This document shows positions 7,324 through 15,946 of a stretch of DNA of 64,000 bases, piece by piece; within the stretch, counting starts at the first letter, position 1; every line of letters begins with the position of its first letter. The position numbers and the translations under genes were made by a program. This DNA is from Hyphomicrobiaceae bacterium. Its GTDB lineage: Bacteria; Pseudomonadota; Alphaproteobacteria; Rhizobiales; Hyphomicrobiaceae. Where the stretch lies: NCBI GenBank assembly GCA_008933705.1, contig WBUN01000016.1:1-64000 (forward strand), given 5' to 3'. The notes under the pieces are model-generated. The model saw nothing but the letters and a program-made list of their open reading frames with translations, had not been told where the DNA came from and made no database searches.

Positions 7324-8379
7324 CTAGGGACGCGCGGCATAGAACAGGTTCGTCTGGCTGCGAATGTCGAGGAGCTGAACCTTTTCGAAGCCCGCGGTTC
7401 GAAGCAGCTCCATGGTCCGCCTCGGTCCCAAGCACGTGCCAAGCCCCGGCCCGCCATCAGCCAGCGACTGTGTCATGCAATGAAAAATGCTCATACCGTA
7501 GTACATGGCGGCGATCGGATTGATGTTGTCCTGCAGATCGTCCGCCGCTTTGGGCTCGACGATGAACAAAGCACCATCCGGCTTCACCAGATGCCGCAGC
7601 TCGGCGAGAGTCTTTCCTGGAGCGGAAAAATCGTGGACGCAGTCACAGGCGGTGATCAGATCGAAGCCGGCACCCCGCTCGAGCGTGTCCGTTGTCTTGG
7701 CGACGAACTGCATACGCCCGCCAAGCCCCGCCTTGGTCGCTGCCGCCTGCGCCTGCCGGATGGTCTCGGCATCGGGGTCGAGGCCGATCACCTCGCACTT
7801 GGGAAAGGTTTTGGCGATGGCCATGCCGACCCGACCGACACCACATCCCACGTCAAGAACCCTGCCCCCGGACTGAAGGCGCTCCGCGATGTCGGGAAGC
7901 TTGGTCAGCCAGTGGCTGGCGAGGCGGTTCTCGTATTGGCCACTGTTGATCATGTCGAGGGCAACGACACCCTCGGAGCCGAACTCCTCGAATTTGACGC
8001 CGCCGCCTGTGCGGAAGGCCTCTGCAACGTTTGGCGCAACGCGAAGAAGGGTGGGGGCAAAATAGAACAACCCACCCATGAAATGGTCGGTCCCTTCCGA
8101 CGCAAGCAGGAACGCATGCTCATCCGGCAGTCGATAGCTGTCGGCAGTGGCATCATAGTGTAGGTAGCCGGCGGCGGTCATCCCCTTGAGCCACTCCTCG
8201 ACGTACCGCGATTGGAGCTCAGCAGCGGCGACGACCTCGCCGGCCCGCATTGCCCCCTTGCCCTCCATGGCGCGAAAGAGACCAGTCTTGACCCCGACAT
8301 ACGCCATCCCGACTGCCATGGTGCCGGCCATGTCGGCGTAAACCTTTTCGGCAAAGGCCTTCACTCTGTCCTTGTCCAT
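7324..8379 (-). CDS. class I SAM-dependent methyltransferase with winged-helix N-domain
   Basis: A 351-residue protein. An N-terminal helical or winged-helix domain (about 1-130; VGVKTGLFRAMEGKGAMRAG) of the kind used for dimerisation and substrate binding precedes a Rossmann methyltransferase domain with motif I VLDVGCGVGRVG, the acidic motif II residue in EVIGLDPD, motif III TACDCVHDFSAPG and motif IV DGALFIVEP. This is the layout of small-molecule O- or C-methyltransferases; the substrate is unknown. Start at 8379 chosen because AGGTG lies 5 bases upstream, rather than the longer frame to 8505. Confidence 0.85.
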   Translation of the reverse strand: MDKDRVKAFAEKVYADMAGTMAVGMAYVGVKTGLFRAMEGKGAMRAGEVVAAAELQSRYVEEWLKGMTAAGYLHYDATADSYRLPDEHAFLLASEGTDHFMGGLFYFAPTLLRVAPNVAEAFRTGGGVKFEEFGSEGVVALDMINSGQYENRLASHWLTKLPDIAERLQSGGRVLDVGCGVGRVGMAIAKTFPKCEVIGLDPDAETIRQAQAAATKAGLGGRMQFVAKTTDTLERGAGFDLITACDCVHDFSAPGKTLAELRHLVKPDGALFIVEPKAADDLQDNINPIAAMYYGMSIFHCMTQSLADGGPGLGTCLGPRRTMELLRTAGFEKVQLLDIRSQTNLFYAARP

Positions 8380-8734
8380 GGTGCACCTCTGCGTGTCGCC
8401 GTTGGCCCATGCTGACCGGACGAGCTTGAGACCGCAACCCCGGCGGCTCGCCGACGCAGCATGACCGCTCCTGGCACCAGGCTGAAAATCTCGGCAGCGC
8501 AACAATTGCGGCAGCTATAGCCGAGAGCGACGTTCCGATGCCGCCCTTGACTCTAAGCGGACTATGACGAGCCTTAGCGAGGCGGGCTCGTGAGTGCCGG
8601 TTGTCACTCGTCCAGCATCCCGGCAGAGCAAGCCATTCGACTTCACCTGCGAGTTGACCTATTCGCGATCGTACTGAATTAGAGCTGCGAAGTTCAGAAT
8701 TGATCCTGACAGGGCTGTTCGGCTCTAAGCATCC
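8380..8734. other. divergent intergenic region with repeat relic
   Basis: Lies between the leftward methyltransferase and the rightward MFS gene, so it should hold both promoters; no clear -35/-10 pair is visible. Its left part contains dispersed repeat copy B. Otherwise nothing recognised. Confidence 0.45.
8469..8546 (-). repeat. dispersed repeat copy B (pair with 5961-6056)
   Basis: Partner of the repeat at 5961-6056; it lacks the 18-base insert of copy A. The minus-strand translation (GIGTSLSAIAAAIVALPRF) parallels the copy A translation, which supports descent from one coding segment. No start or full frame remains here. Confidence 0.6.
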
Positions 8735-9946
8735 ATGACCTACGAACTCGAACGGTTCCCGCCGGAGCCACCCTCTTCCGTGAACATGCCGTTGCTCGTC
8801 TTGGCTCGGGCAGGCACGACCGCGGTATTCATGACTTATCCCGCGTGTCTGGCTTGGCTCATGGACACCTGGCAGATGACAGCAACCCGGGCCGGTGTGG
8901 TTCAGGGGGCATTTACAGCTTCGTTTGCCGTCTCCTTGCTGGTCGTCTCCTTTCTGTGTGACAGGTTCGGCGCAAAGAGCGTGTTCGCCTGGGCAGTTGT
9001 TGCGTGCGCTGCGTCAGCTCTCCTCTTTGCTGCGTTCGCACGATCCTTCGAGAGTGCACTTGTAAGCATGGCACTGCTGGGGCTGGCGCAGGGTGCCACC
9101 TACACGCCTGCCATCATGCTTGTTGCGACCAACGCGCCCCCAGATCGCAAGGCATCGGCCGTCGGGTGGGTCCTCGCAGGCATGTCGGCCGGCTACGTGC
9201 TGTCCATAGTTCTTGCGAACGCGATGCTCGCGACCGCAGACTACCGGCTGGCTTTTGCCGTAACAGCTGGCGTTGCGGTTGTAGGCTCCGCGCTCAGCAT
9301 CGCCGCCATTCGCAATGCACGCGATCAGGTCGTGCAAATTGACCTGGGCACGACGCCCTCTGATCGTCCTTGGAAGCGTCAGGCCCGGCTTCTGACGCTC
9401 GGATACATCGGACATACGTGGGAGCTGTTCGGAGCGTGGGCGTGGATCCCTGCGTTTCTGACCGCGTCGCTGCTGTCACAGGGCCGAATGACCGGCGTTG
9501 AGATTGGCCTTTGGATAGCGGTCACGCTCCACGTTTCGGGCTTCTTTGCATCCTTCCTGTCCGGGTACGCAGCCGATCGCTTCGGCGCGAAGCCGGTCCT
9601 GGTGGGCTTCGCACTGGTGGGTGCCGCGTGCTCCCTCGTCGTAGGCTGGCTGAATGAGCCCAATGTCGCGCTGCTGCTTGCTTTGGTCGGGATCTACGGC
9701 TTCGCGATCATTGGCGACTCGTCGGCGCTTTCGTCCGCCATGACTGACGCAGTACCGGCATCGCAACTGGGCCGGGCCCTTGGCCTGCGATCAATCCTGG
9801 GCGTTGGGGCGGGTTCCGTGTCGCCCATTGCGTTCGGCATGGCACTCGACATGACACCCGCATCTCTATCGTGGGGGCTGGCCTTTTGCACTTTAGCCCT
9901 CGGCGGGGCGTTGGCTTTCGCCTGCGCTATTGCATTGCGGAAATGA
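8735..9946 (+). CDS. major facilitator superfamily transporter
   Basis: A 403-residue inner-membrane protein with about 12 hydrophobic helices. The MFS loop 2-3 signature is recognisable as CDRFGAKSVFAW and its second-half counterpart as SGYAADRFGAKPVLVGF, so the internal duplication of the family is visible. It most resembles the cyanate/nitrate or organic-anion branch, but the substrate cannot be read from sequence. The start has no strong ribosome site; the next in-frame ATG (18th codon) would remove a hydrophilic tail. Monocistronic, divergent from the methyltransferase. Confidence 0.85.
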   Translation: MTYELERFPPEPPSSVNMPLLVLARAGTTAVFMTYPACLAWLMDTWQMTATRAGVVQGAFTASFAVSLLVVSFLCDRFGAKSVFAWAVVACAASALLFAAFARSFESALVSMALLGLAQGATYTPAIMLVATNAPPDRKASAVGWVLAGMSAGYVLSIVLANAMLATADYRLAFAVTAGVAVVGSALSIAAIRNARDQVVQIDLGTTPSDRPWKRQARLLTLGYIGHTWELFGAWAWIPAFLTASLLSQGRMTGVEIGLWIAVTLHVSGFFASFLSGYAADRFGAKPVLVGFALVGAACSLVVGWLNEPNVALLLALVGIYGFAIIGDSSALSSAMTDAVPASQLGRALGLRSILGVGAGSVSPIAFGMALDMTPASLSWGLAFCTLALGGALAFACAIALRK

Positions 9947-10121
9947 CTCCTATCGGCACAAGGCAGAAGTCTTCAAATCGCCGGCATTGATATATCCTGG
10001 GCCATGGCCATAGGATTCTCATGACCGCAAGGTCGGTGCTAGGATTCGCGATCTGAGCAAGTCGTTTTTCCATATCGATGGATCGATTCTGGGCAAGGCT
10101 GGGCCTGGGGCGCGGCTTGCC

Positions 10122-11750
10122 TTGGCGCGCACCACCCACGTGCCGAGCATCATCACAGCGGGAGTGCTGCTCGTCGCCTACGTCGGGCTCGAATGGCTGA
10201 GCTTCATTCACGAACACAAGGGCGTGCCCGTAACGCCATGGAACCCGGGTCTCGGCGTCGTCTTCGCCGTCCTGGTGCTGAAGGGAGCCGCCTACGGGGC
10301 AGTGCTGTTCATCGGCGTTATTGTTGCCGAGACGTTCGTGCTTCATACGCAGATCGCGTGGTCCGTCATTCTGGCTATGGCTGCTCTGGTAACGGTCAGC
10401 TATACGGCCGCGGCCATCATCGCGCGGCGATATCTGAGGCTGGACACCGACCTCACCCACGTGCGCGACGTGCTTGTTCTGATGGCCACCGGCGCTGCGG
10501 GCGCAGCCGCCTCAGCCGTGCTGCTCACCGTGCTGCTGCTGGCTGCCGACGAGTTGAAAGTCAGCGACCTTGCGCAGTCCTCGCTCCCGCTTCTCGTGGG
10601 CGACGCAATCGGCATCGCGGTCATGACGCCGCTCCTGTTGCGCGCGTCTCTTCGATGGCACGACATAACGCGCAAGGCTCTCGCGCCATTCCTGCCCGAG
10701 ATCATGCTCTACGTGCTGGCGACCAGCTTCGCCTTGTGGATGATCATCGGAAGCGACAGCCCGAACTACTACAAGTATCTCTCTCTCCTGTTCCTGCCTG
10801 TCGTGGCAGCCGCCGTGCGGCACGGCATAGACGGCTCATGCCTCGCGCTTGCTGCCACCCAGCTCGGATTGGTCGCACTTCTCCATCGGTACAAATATGA
10901 CGCCGCCGCGTTCACGGAATTTCAGGTTGTCATGCTCGTGCTTACGCTGACGGGCCTGCTCGTGGGCGTCGTCGTGAGCGAGCGGCAACGAGCCGATCGC
11001 GCCGCTCGGGAAGCGGAGGCACGCCTGGCCGATCTGCAGGCACAAGCCGCGCGCGCTGCGCGCATGAATATGGTGAGCGGCATGGCCTCTGCTCTCGCCC
11101 ACGAGATCAACCAGCCCATGACGGCAGCCCGCGCGCTGGCGCGTTCGGTGCAGCAGATCCTGCGCTCGCCCGGCGCAGATCTCGAACGTGCGCAAAGCAA
11201 CCTGGCGACGCTGGTCGCGCAAATCGACCACGCGGGCGGGGTTGTCCGACGCATGCGGGATTTCCTGCGGCGCGGCCAGCCGCATTTCAGCACGGTCGAC
11301 GTCAGGGCTATGCTTGATGACGCGTTGGTCCTCGCGGGTCCGGCAGCCACCGCCAGAGGCATCCGCGTCGACCTTGCCGCCGATGACGCCATTCCCTCGA
11401 TCTTTGGCGACCGCATCCAGCTACAGCAGGTCATTCTCAACCTCGTCCACAACGCCGTGGAGGCAATTGCGGACTCACATCGCGCCGACGGGCACATCCA
11501 AATCCAAGCTCACCTGTCGGGCCGGGATGCCGTCGAGATCAGCATAGCCGACAATGGCGTCGGCATTCCCCAAGGCCAGCCGCTTTTTGAGCCGTTGGCT
11601 TCGCCCAAGACGGACGGGCTTGGCCTCGGGCTCTCCATCTGCACCTCCATCGTGCAGGCGCATGGCGGACGCCTCTGGCTGCAGTCCAGCGAGCGCGGCG
11701 CAACCGAGTTCCGCTTCTCCCTGCCCCTGCCAACACAAGCGCCAACCTGA
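10122..11750 (+). CDS. MASE1-type sensor histidine kinase
   Basis: A 542-residue membrane kinase. Residues about 8-295 hold 8-10 hydrophobic helices of the MASE1 sensory type (PWNPGLGVVFAVLVLKGAAY). A short coiled coil (ERQRADRAAREAEARLADLQ) leads to the HisKA H-box (ALAHEINQPMTAARAL) and a HATPase domain with N-box LNLVHNAVEA, G1 ADNGVGIP and G2 GLGLGLSIC. It autophosphorylates on His and probably feeds the response regulator starting 2 bases after its stop. Start is a TTG; upstream in frame there is no ATG or GTG before a stop. Signal unknown. Confidence 0.88.
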   Translation: MARTTHVPSIITAGVLLVAYVGLEWLSFIHEHKGVPVTPWNPGLGVVFAVLVLKGAAYGAVLFIGVIVAETFVLHTQIAWSVILAMAALVTVSYTAAAIIARRYLRLDTDLTHVRDVLVLMATGAAGAAASAVLLTVLLLAADELKVSDLAQSSLPLLVGDAIGIAVMTPLLLRASLRWHDITRKALAPFLPEIMLYVLATSFALWMIIGSDSPNYYKYLSLLFLPVVAAAVRHGIDGSCLALAATQLGLVALLHRYKYDAAAFTEFQVVMLVLTLTGLLVGVVVSERQRADRAAREAEARLADLQAQAARAARMNMVSGMASALAHEINQPMTAARALARSVQQILRSPGADLERAQSNLATLVAQIDHAGGVVRRMRDFLRRGQPHFSTVDVRAMLDDALVLAGPAATARGIRVDLAADDAIPSIFGDRIQLQQVILNLVHNAVEAIADSHRADGHIQIQAHLSGRDAVEISIADNGVGIPQGQPLFEPLASPKTDGLGLGLSICTSIVQAHGGRLWLQSSERGATEFRFSLPLPTQAPT

Positions 11751-11752
11751 GC

Positions 11753-12367
11753 ATGAGCACGCCTACGGTTTACCTCATCGACGACCAAGAAGCGGTGCGC
11801 AGTGCGCTGAGCGAGATGCTGCGCGTGTTCGGCTACAGTGTCGAAGCCTACGAGTCGGCAGATGCATTCCTGCAGGGGCTTTCCGATTCACGGCGCGGCT
11901 GTATCGTGGCCGACGTGCGCATGCCGGGAATGGACGGCATCGAGCTCGTGCGTGAATTGTCACGCCGGCAAGCCAACCTGCCCGTAGTGCTGATTTCCGG
12001 TCATGCCGACGTGCCGATGGCGGTAGCCGCAATCAAGGCCGGTGCCGAGGACTTCATCGAGAAGCCGGTGGATGATGCCCATCTGCTGGCGGCCATCAAC
12101 AGATGCCTGACGCGCGTTTTCGGTGAGCTTTCGCTGGAGCGATCGTTGCAGGAGCTGCGCAGCCGCCTCGAGCGGCTGACGCCTCGCGAAATCGAGGTGA
12201 TGGACCTCGTCGTCCAAGGTTTCACCAGCCAGGCGATTGCTTTGCGGCTTGGCATCAGCCAACGCACCGTCGAAAGCTATCGCGTCCAGATCATGGAAAA
12301 GATGCAGGCCGAGAGCGTTGCCGTCCTCGTCCGGCAGGCGATCCGCGTGGGGCGCATCACCCCGTAG
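11753..12367 (+). CDS. FixJ-family two-component response regulator
   Basis: A 204-residue protein: N-terminal receiver (about 5-120; acidic pocket LIDDQEAV, phosphoacceptor Asp in CIVADVRMPGMDG, Lys in FIEKPVDD) and a C-terminal LuxR-type helix-turn-helix (about 140-200; LTPREIEVMDLVVQGFTSQA, then ISQRTVESYRVQIMEKM). It receives phosphate from the kinase and activates transcription. It starts 2 bases after the kinase stop, so the two form a tight pair. The FixL/FixJ-like pairing suggests redox or respiratory control, but the kinase lacks a PAS-heme domain, so the trigger is open. Confidence 0.92.
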   Translation: MSTPTVYLIDDQEAVRSALSEMLRVFGYSVEAYESADAFLQGLSDSRRGCIVADVRMPGMDGIELVRELSRRQANLPVVLISGHADVPMAVAAIKAGAEDFIEKPVDDAHLLAAINRCLTRVFGELSLERSLQELRSRLERLTPREIEVMDLVVQGFTSQAIALRLGISQRTVESYRVQIMEKMQAESVAVLVRQAIRVGRITP

Positions 12368-12467
12368 AAATACCACCGGATTGTTGCGAATAACCCGCCC
12401 GTTCCGCCGTGGCTAGGTTGCGGGGAAGAGCCGCTCTGCGGCGCCTCGCCCTGCAAAGGTGGTGACA

Positions 12468-12824
12468 GTGCCAACCCTGAGAACCCTTGTCGGCCCCAGC
12501 CTTCACACGGGAGCGGGTCAGTCTGGCTCGCGCTGGATCGCAAGCGCACTTGTGATCGGAATCTTCTGCGGCTCGGTCGCGCTGGCGCGCTTGCCCTCGC
12601 CGCTCGTCCTGCCGGTGTTGAGCACACTTCTGGTCGTCGCCGGCTTCTCGATGGCGGCCATCCTGTATCTCGCCGGCTCGCGCATCGGGAAGATGTCGTC
12701 TCCGGCGTGGCAGATTGCCGGCGCTCTTGTGTTTCTCGGCTTTGCAGCAGCCATCCTGAGCGACAGCGAGCAGGCTCTCGGCCTGCTCGACAAGATGCAG
12801 ACGCCGGGGGAGGGGCCCCGTTGA
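12468..12824 (+). CDS. small three-helix membrane protein, hypothetical
   Basis: A 118-residue protein starting at GTG (AGGTGG about 6 bases upstream); an earlier GTG at 12459 is possible. Three hydrophobic helices (about 25-45, 50-70, 80-100), for example ALVIGIFCGSVALARLPSPL and GFSMAAILYLAGS. It lies 100 bases after the response regulator in the same direction and may be part of its regulon. Family not recognised. Confidence 0.65.
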   Translation: MPTLRTLVGPSLHTGAGQSGSRWIASALVIGIFCGSVALARLPSPLVLPVLSTLLVVAGFSMAAILYLAGSRIGKMSSPAWQIAGALVFLGFAAAILSDSEQALGLLDKMQTPGEGPR

Positions 12825-12975
12825 TACTCGCGCACCCCGAGGGGGCGGCTTGGGTTGAAATGGCCTCACCAGGCGCCGCACCTCCTGCGCCTCTGCTGCG
12901 GGGCGCCGATAACGGTCGTGCCGTCCCCCAGTCAGCATGTTGGCGCAGGGCAGCCCGAGCACCCAGGGAGAAATG

Positions 12976-13650
12976 ATGCAAGAGATCTACTCGGAGCTTA
13001 TCGCCCTTGCGCAGGTGATCGTCATCGACTTGGTGCTTGCGGGCGACAACGCCATTGTTGTCGGCATCGCCGCCTCTCGGGTGGCGCCCGAGCTGCGCGC
13101 CAGGGTGATCTTCTGGGGCATGGCGGGTGCGGTCGCGCTGCGCATCGCTTTTGCCGCCGTTACTGTGCAGCTCCTCGCCCTGGTCGGCCTGACGCTTGCG
13201 GGCGGCATTCTGCTGCTGTGGGTGTGCTGGAAGATGTATCGCGAGATCGTCCGCCAGCCACAGCCGGCAGCCGTCGGCGCAGCGGCCGCGCGTGCGGATG
13301 GCGAAGCGATCGGGACGATCGGATTCCGGAGCGCGCTGGCGCAGATCATCGTTGCCGATGTCTCCATGTCGCTCGACAACGTCCTGGCGGTTGCGGGCGC
13401 TGCCAAAGGGCATACCTGGGTGCTGGTGGTCGGCTTGGGCATCGCCGTCGTGCTGATGGCGGTAGCCGCAAGCTACATCGCCAGGCTGCTTACCCGCTTC
13501 CCTTGGATCACCTGGATCGGACTGCTTATCATCCTGTACGTTGCGCTCGACATGATGTGGCGCGGCTCGCTGGAGGTTGCCTGCACGTACGTGCCCCCGG
13601 CGGTGTGTGGCAGGGGACTGATCGCGACACTGGCGAGCATCTTGGGATGA
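12976..13650 (+). CDS. TerC/YjbE-family integral membrane protein
   Basis: A 224-residue inner-membrane protein with about 7 helices and the TerC-family acidic signatures VIDLVLAGDNAIVVG near the N-terminus and VADVSMSLDNVLAVAG in the second half, which place Asp/Asn residues inside the membrane. Family members are linked to metal (manganese) efflux and tellurite resistance. The second of two adjacent ATGs is preferred because GGGAG lies 5 bases before it. I looked for a manganese riboswitch in the 150-base leader and could not see one. Confidence 0.88.
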   Translation: MQEIYSELIALAQVIVIDLVLAGDNAIVVGIAASRVAPELRARVIFWGMAGAVALRIAFAAVTVQLLALVGLTLAGGILLLWVCWKMYREIVRQPQPAAVGAAAARADGEAIGTIGFRSALAQIIVADVSMSLDNVLAVAGAAKGHTWVLVVGLGIAVVLMAVAASYIARLLTRFPWITWIGLLIILYVALDMMWRGSLEVACTYVPPAVCGRGLIATLASILG

Positions 13651-13734
13651 TATCGGCGACCGACATCATCATGCGCCTGTTCTCTGGTGCTCGCGACGGT
13701 CCCGCGCCGTTCGGACGGGACCGAAGCTTCCGGC

Positions 13735-14532
13735 TCAGCGCTGAGCGTTGAGCCAGCCGAGCATGATCCCGTTGAAAACGTCGGGGTGCTCGACGTTGGG
13801 AAAGTGGCGCGCGTTTGCGATCTCCTGGTAGCGGCCGCCGGGGACGAGTTCGGCGATGCGCTTGTTTCCGGCGGGCGGCGTGCCCTGGTCGTCCGCGCCG
13901 CATACCACCAGCGTCGGCACCTTCAGCGACGGAAGTCTCGGCACGAAGTCGAAATCGAGTATCGCTGCAGCGCAGCCGAGATAGCCCGCCGGGGAAGTGG
14001 CGGCGATCGTGGCATGGATCTGCTTCCAGCGCCCGGGATTGCGCGGCTTGAAGGCATCGGTGAACCAGCGCTCCATCGTCGGGTCTGCAAGCGGCGCCAG
14101 GGCGTTCGCGTTCTTCACGGCGGCAATGCGCGGCGCCCATGCCTCTTGAGCGCCAGGCGGCGTCTGCGGCGCGGTATCGCACAGCATGGCCGAGAGAAGC
14201 CGCTGGCCGTGGGCGACGGCAAATGCCTGACCCAGCATGCCGCCGATAGAGAGGCCGACAAGATGCACGCGCGAGATGCCGAGGAAGTCCAGCGCGGCAG
14301 CCACGTCATCGGCCAGCGCCGCCATGGTGTAGTCGCCGGCAACAGGGTCGCTGCCGCCGTGGCCGCGCATGTCGAGCCGCAGCACCCGATAGCCCGCCGC
14401 CAGGAGCGGTGGCAGTTGCTCGGCCCACATGCCGCTGTCGGATGCGAGGGAATGGGTGAAACACACCACCGGACCTTTTTCCGCGCCCGCCAAGTCGTAG
14501 TAGATCCTGCGCCCGGCCAATTCGATCAGCAT
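13735..14532 (-). CDS. alpha/beta hydrolase, 3-oxoadipate enol-lactonase-like
   Basis: A 265-residue cytosolic alpha/beta hydrolase. Nucleophile elbow HLVGLSIGGMLGQ (Ser), acid in VVCGADDQGTPP (Asp) and His in NARHFPNVEHPD complete the triad; the oxyanion-hole region is CFTHSLASDSGMW. Length and motifs resemble PcaD enol-lactonases of the beta-ketoadipate pathway, but no other pca gene is nearby, so it may serve another ester or lactone. Probably co-directional with, but not clearly linked to, the DUF169 gene 80 bases upstream. Confidence 0.85.
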   Translation of the reverse strand: MLIELAGRRIYYDLAGAEKGPVVCFTHSLASDSGMWAEQLPPLLAAGYRVLRLDMRGHGGSDPVAGDYTMAALADDVAAALDFLGISRVHLVGLSIGGMLGQAFAVAHGQRLLSAMLCDTAPQTPPGAQEAWAPRIAAVKNANALAPLADPTMERWFTDAFKPRNPGRWKQIHATIAATSPAGYLGCAAAILDFDFVPRLPSLKVPTLVVCGADDQGTPPAGNKRIAELVPGGRYQEIANARHFPNVEHPDVFNGIMLGWLNAQR

Positions 14533-14612
14533 TGCGTCTGCTCCCAGGGTTTCTCAAGATCGATCAACGTCCTCGCGCACACGGCCGGAACTGCGGGATC
14601 CGGGCCGATCGT

Positions 14613-15398
14613 TCAACCAGGCTTTCCCGCGGCCCGATCGGGATAGCTCCTGGCCATGCCGTCGCGCACATCCTGCTGGATGCCGTATTGCGGGAACGGA
14701 TAGCGAAATCCGTTCTTCGCCAAAGCCTCCATGCCCGCAATCGCCTTGGCCAGGAACTCCGGCGGCAGGGCCATCAGCATTTCGTCATCGAGCACGCCGC
14801 CGTAGCGCCGCTCGGCGAAGCAGGGAATCGAGAGCGAGGGCTGGCGCAGCTTGAGCGCACGGCCCCAACTGTCGGCGCATGCACTTTCGCCGACCACGCC
14901 CCAGTCGAAGCGGCTGTATCCCGACCATTGCAGGCCGTTGATGAAGTACATCATCGCGCCGGGTGTGGCATAGAATAGGGCGATGTCCGGCGGATCCAGA
15001 CGTCCCGAGGACAGCGGGGCGACGGCAAGCGCCTCATACCGCCCGTCCTCGACGCAGTGCATGGCGGCCTGGTGCGCGCTCGCATCCTCGATCGTGGAGA
15101 ACCAGACGCCCGTCATGTGCCTGCCCGAACGCCACGCGTCATCCTTGGCGCGTCCGAGGCCCACGACCGCACGGCATTGCGCCCCGACCAAATCCTCGGC
15201 CGTTACCCCAACGGTCCAGCCGAGCCGCGCGGCCTGCGCGACCACCTGGTCCAGCGTGTGCACGGACTTCGGACGGCGAATTTTCGGGATCGCCTCCATG
15301 TCGGCGCGGCGCTCGAACAGCTTCATGCCGAAGGGAATGGTGCGCAGCTTCAGGAGACCGTCCAACTTCGCGGCGAGTTCGCCGATCGCATGCGGCAT
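14613..15398 (-). CDS. DUF169-family protein
   Basis: A 261-residue protein with the DUF169 layout: an N-terminal LKLRTIPFGMKLFERRADME segment, a central GVTAEDLVGAQCRAVVGLGR and a C-terminal Cys-containing SLSIPCFAERRYGGVLDDE. No signal peptide or membrane helix. The family is widespread and uncharacterised, and is often found in anaerobic or one-carbon contexts. The cysteines in GAQC and IPCF could bind a metal. Function unknown. Confidence 0.8.
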   Translation of the reverse strand: MPHAIGELAAKLDGLLKLRTIPFGMKLFERRADMEAIPKIRRPKSVHTLDQVVAQAARLGWTVGVTAEDLVGAQCRAVVGLGRAKDDAWRSGRHMTGVWFSTIEDASAHQAAMHCVEDGRYEALAVAPLSSGRLDPPDIALFYATPGAMMYFINGLQWSGYSRFDWGVVGESACADSWGRALKLRQPSLSIPCFAERRYGGVLDDEMLMALPPEFLAKAIAGMEALAKNGFRYPFPQYGIQQDVRDGMARSYPDRAAGKPG

Positions 15399-15584
15399 GG
15401 GCGTGCAGGCCTTCTACTAAGGTACCGACGATGGGGATTTGATCCAGCATAGCGAGGCCGGGGACCGATGGGCAATCACGCAATTGGCCAATGGACTGCA
15501 TCCCTTGCGACCCTGCTTGCGTCCACATTTTCACCTACCGAATCACGTAGCGCTGTCGCCACACGCAATTGTAAAGTGGGTGTC

Positions 15585-15926
15585 ATGCACACGTATTGGT
15601 CGAGTTTGGCGGTCGAAGCGTCCCCAGGCCTCACGATGGCATTTGCGGCGTTCTTGGCAGCGCTGCCTCCCTACGCCCTGCTGCGCCAGTCGGGCCGAGG
15701 CCGCGCACGCAGTGCAGTCGGCTACCTGTGCGGCTTTGCTGCCGGCCTTGCGGGCACCGTTCTTGCGTCCATCGCAATCCTCGCCTTTGCCGACCGCGCA
15801 GCGGTTCTGCAGGCCGGTGCGTTCGGCGCCTTCTTCGGCCCATTCGTCGGCATCGCGCGCGCCAAGTGGGAGGGCCGCCGCAAGCCGCCGAAGCGCCCCG
15901 CCATGGCCCGCAGCTTCTCGCGCTGA
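15585..15926 (+). CDS. small membrane protein, hypothetical
   Basis: A 113-residue protein starting MHTYWSSLAVEASPGLTMAF; the frame extends to 15468 but that part is not hydrophobic and has no better start. Three hydrophobic segments (about 12-32, 45-67, 72-92; for example YLCGFAAGLAGTVLASIAIL) are followed by a basic tail KWEGRRKPPKRPAMARS. Family not recognised. Convergent with rmuC, 20 bases from its stop. Confidence 0.6.
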   Translation: MHTYWSSLAVEASPGLTMAFAAFLAALPPYALLRQSGRGRARSAVGYLCGFAAGLAGTVLASIAILAFADRAAVLQAGAFGAFFGPFVGIARAKWEGRRKPPKRPAMARSFSR

Positions 15927-15946
15927 GCACCCGCGTCCATGGCGTT

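Noticed and set aside
12825-12975. Possible manganese (yybP-ykoY) riboswitch before the TerC gene
   Set aside because: TerC genes often have one, but the conserved core cannot be found in this leader.
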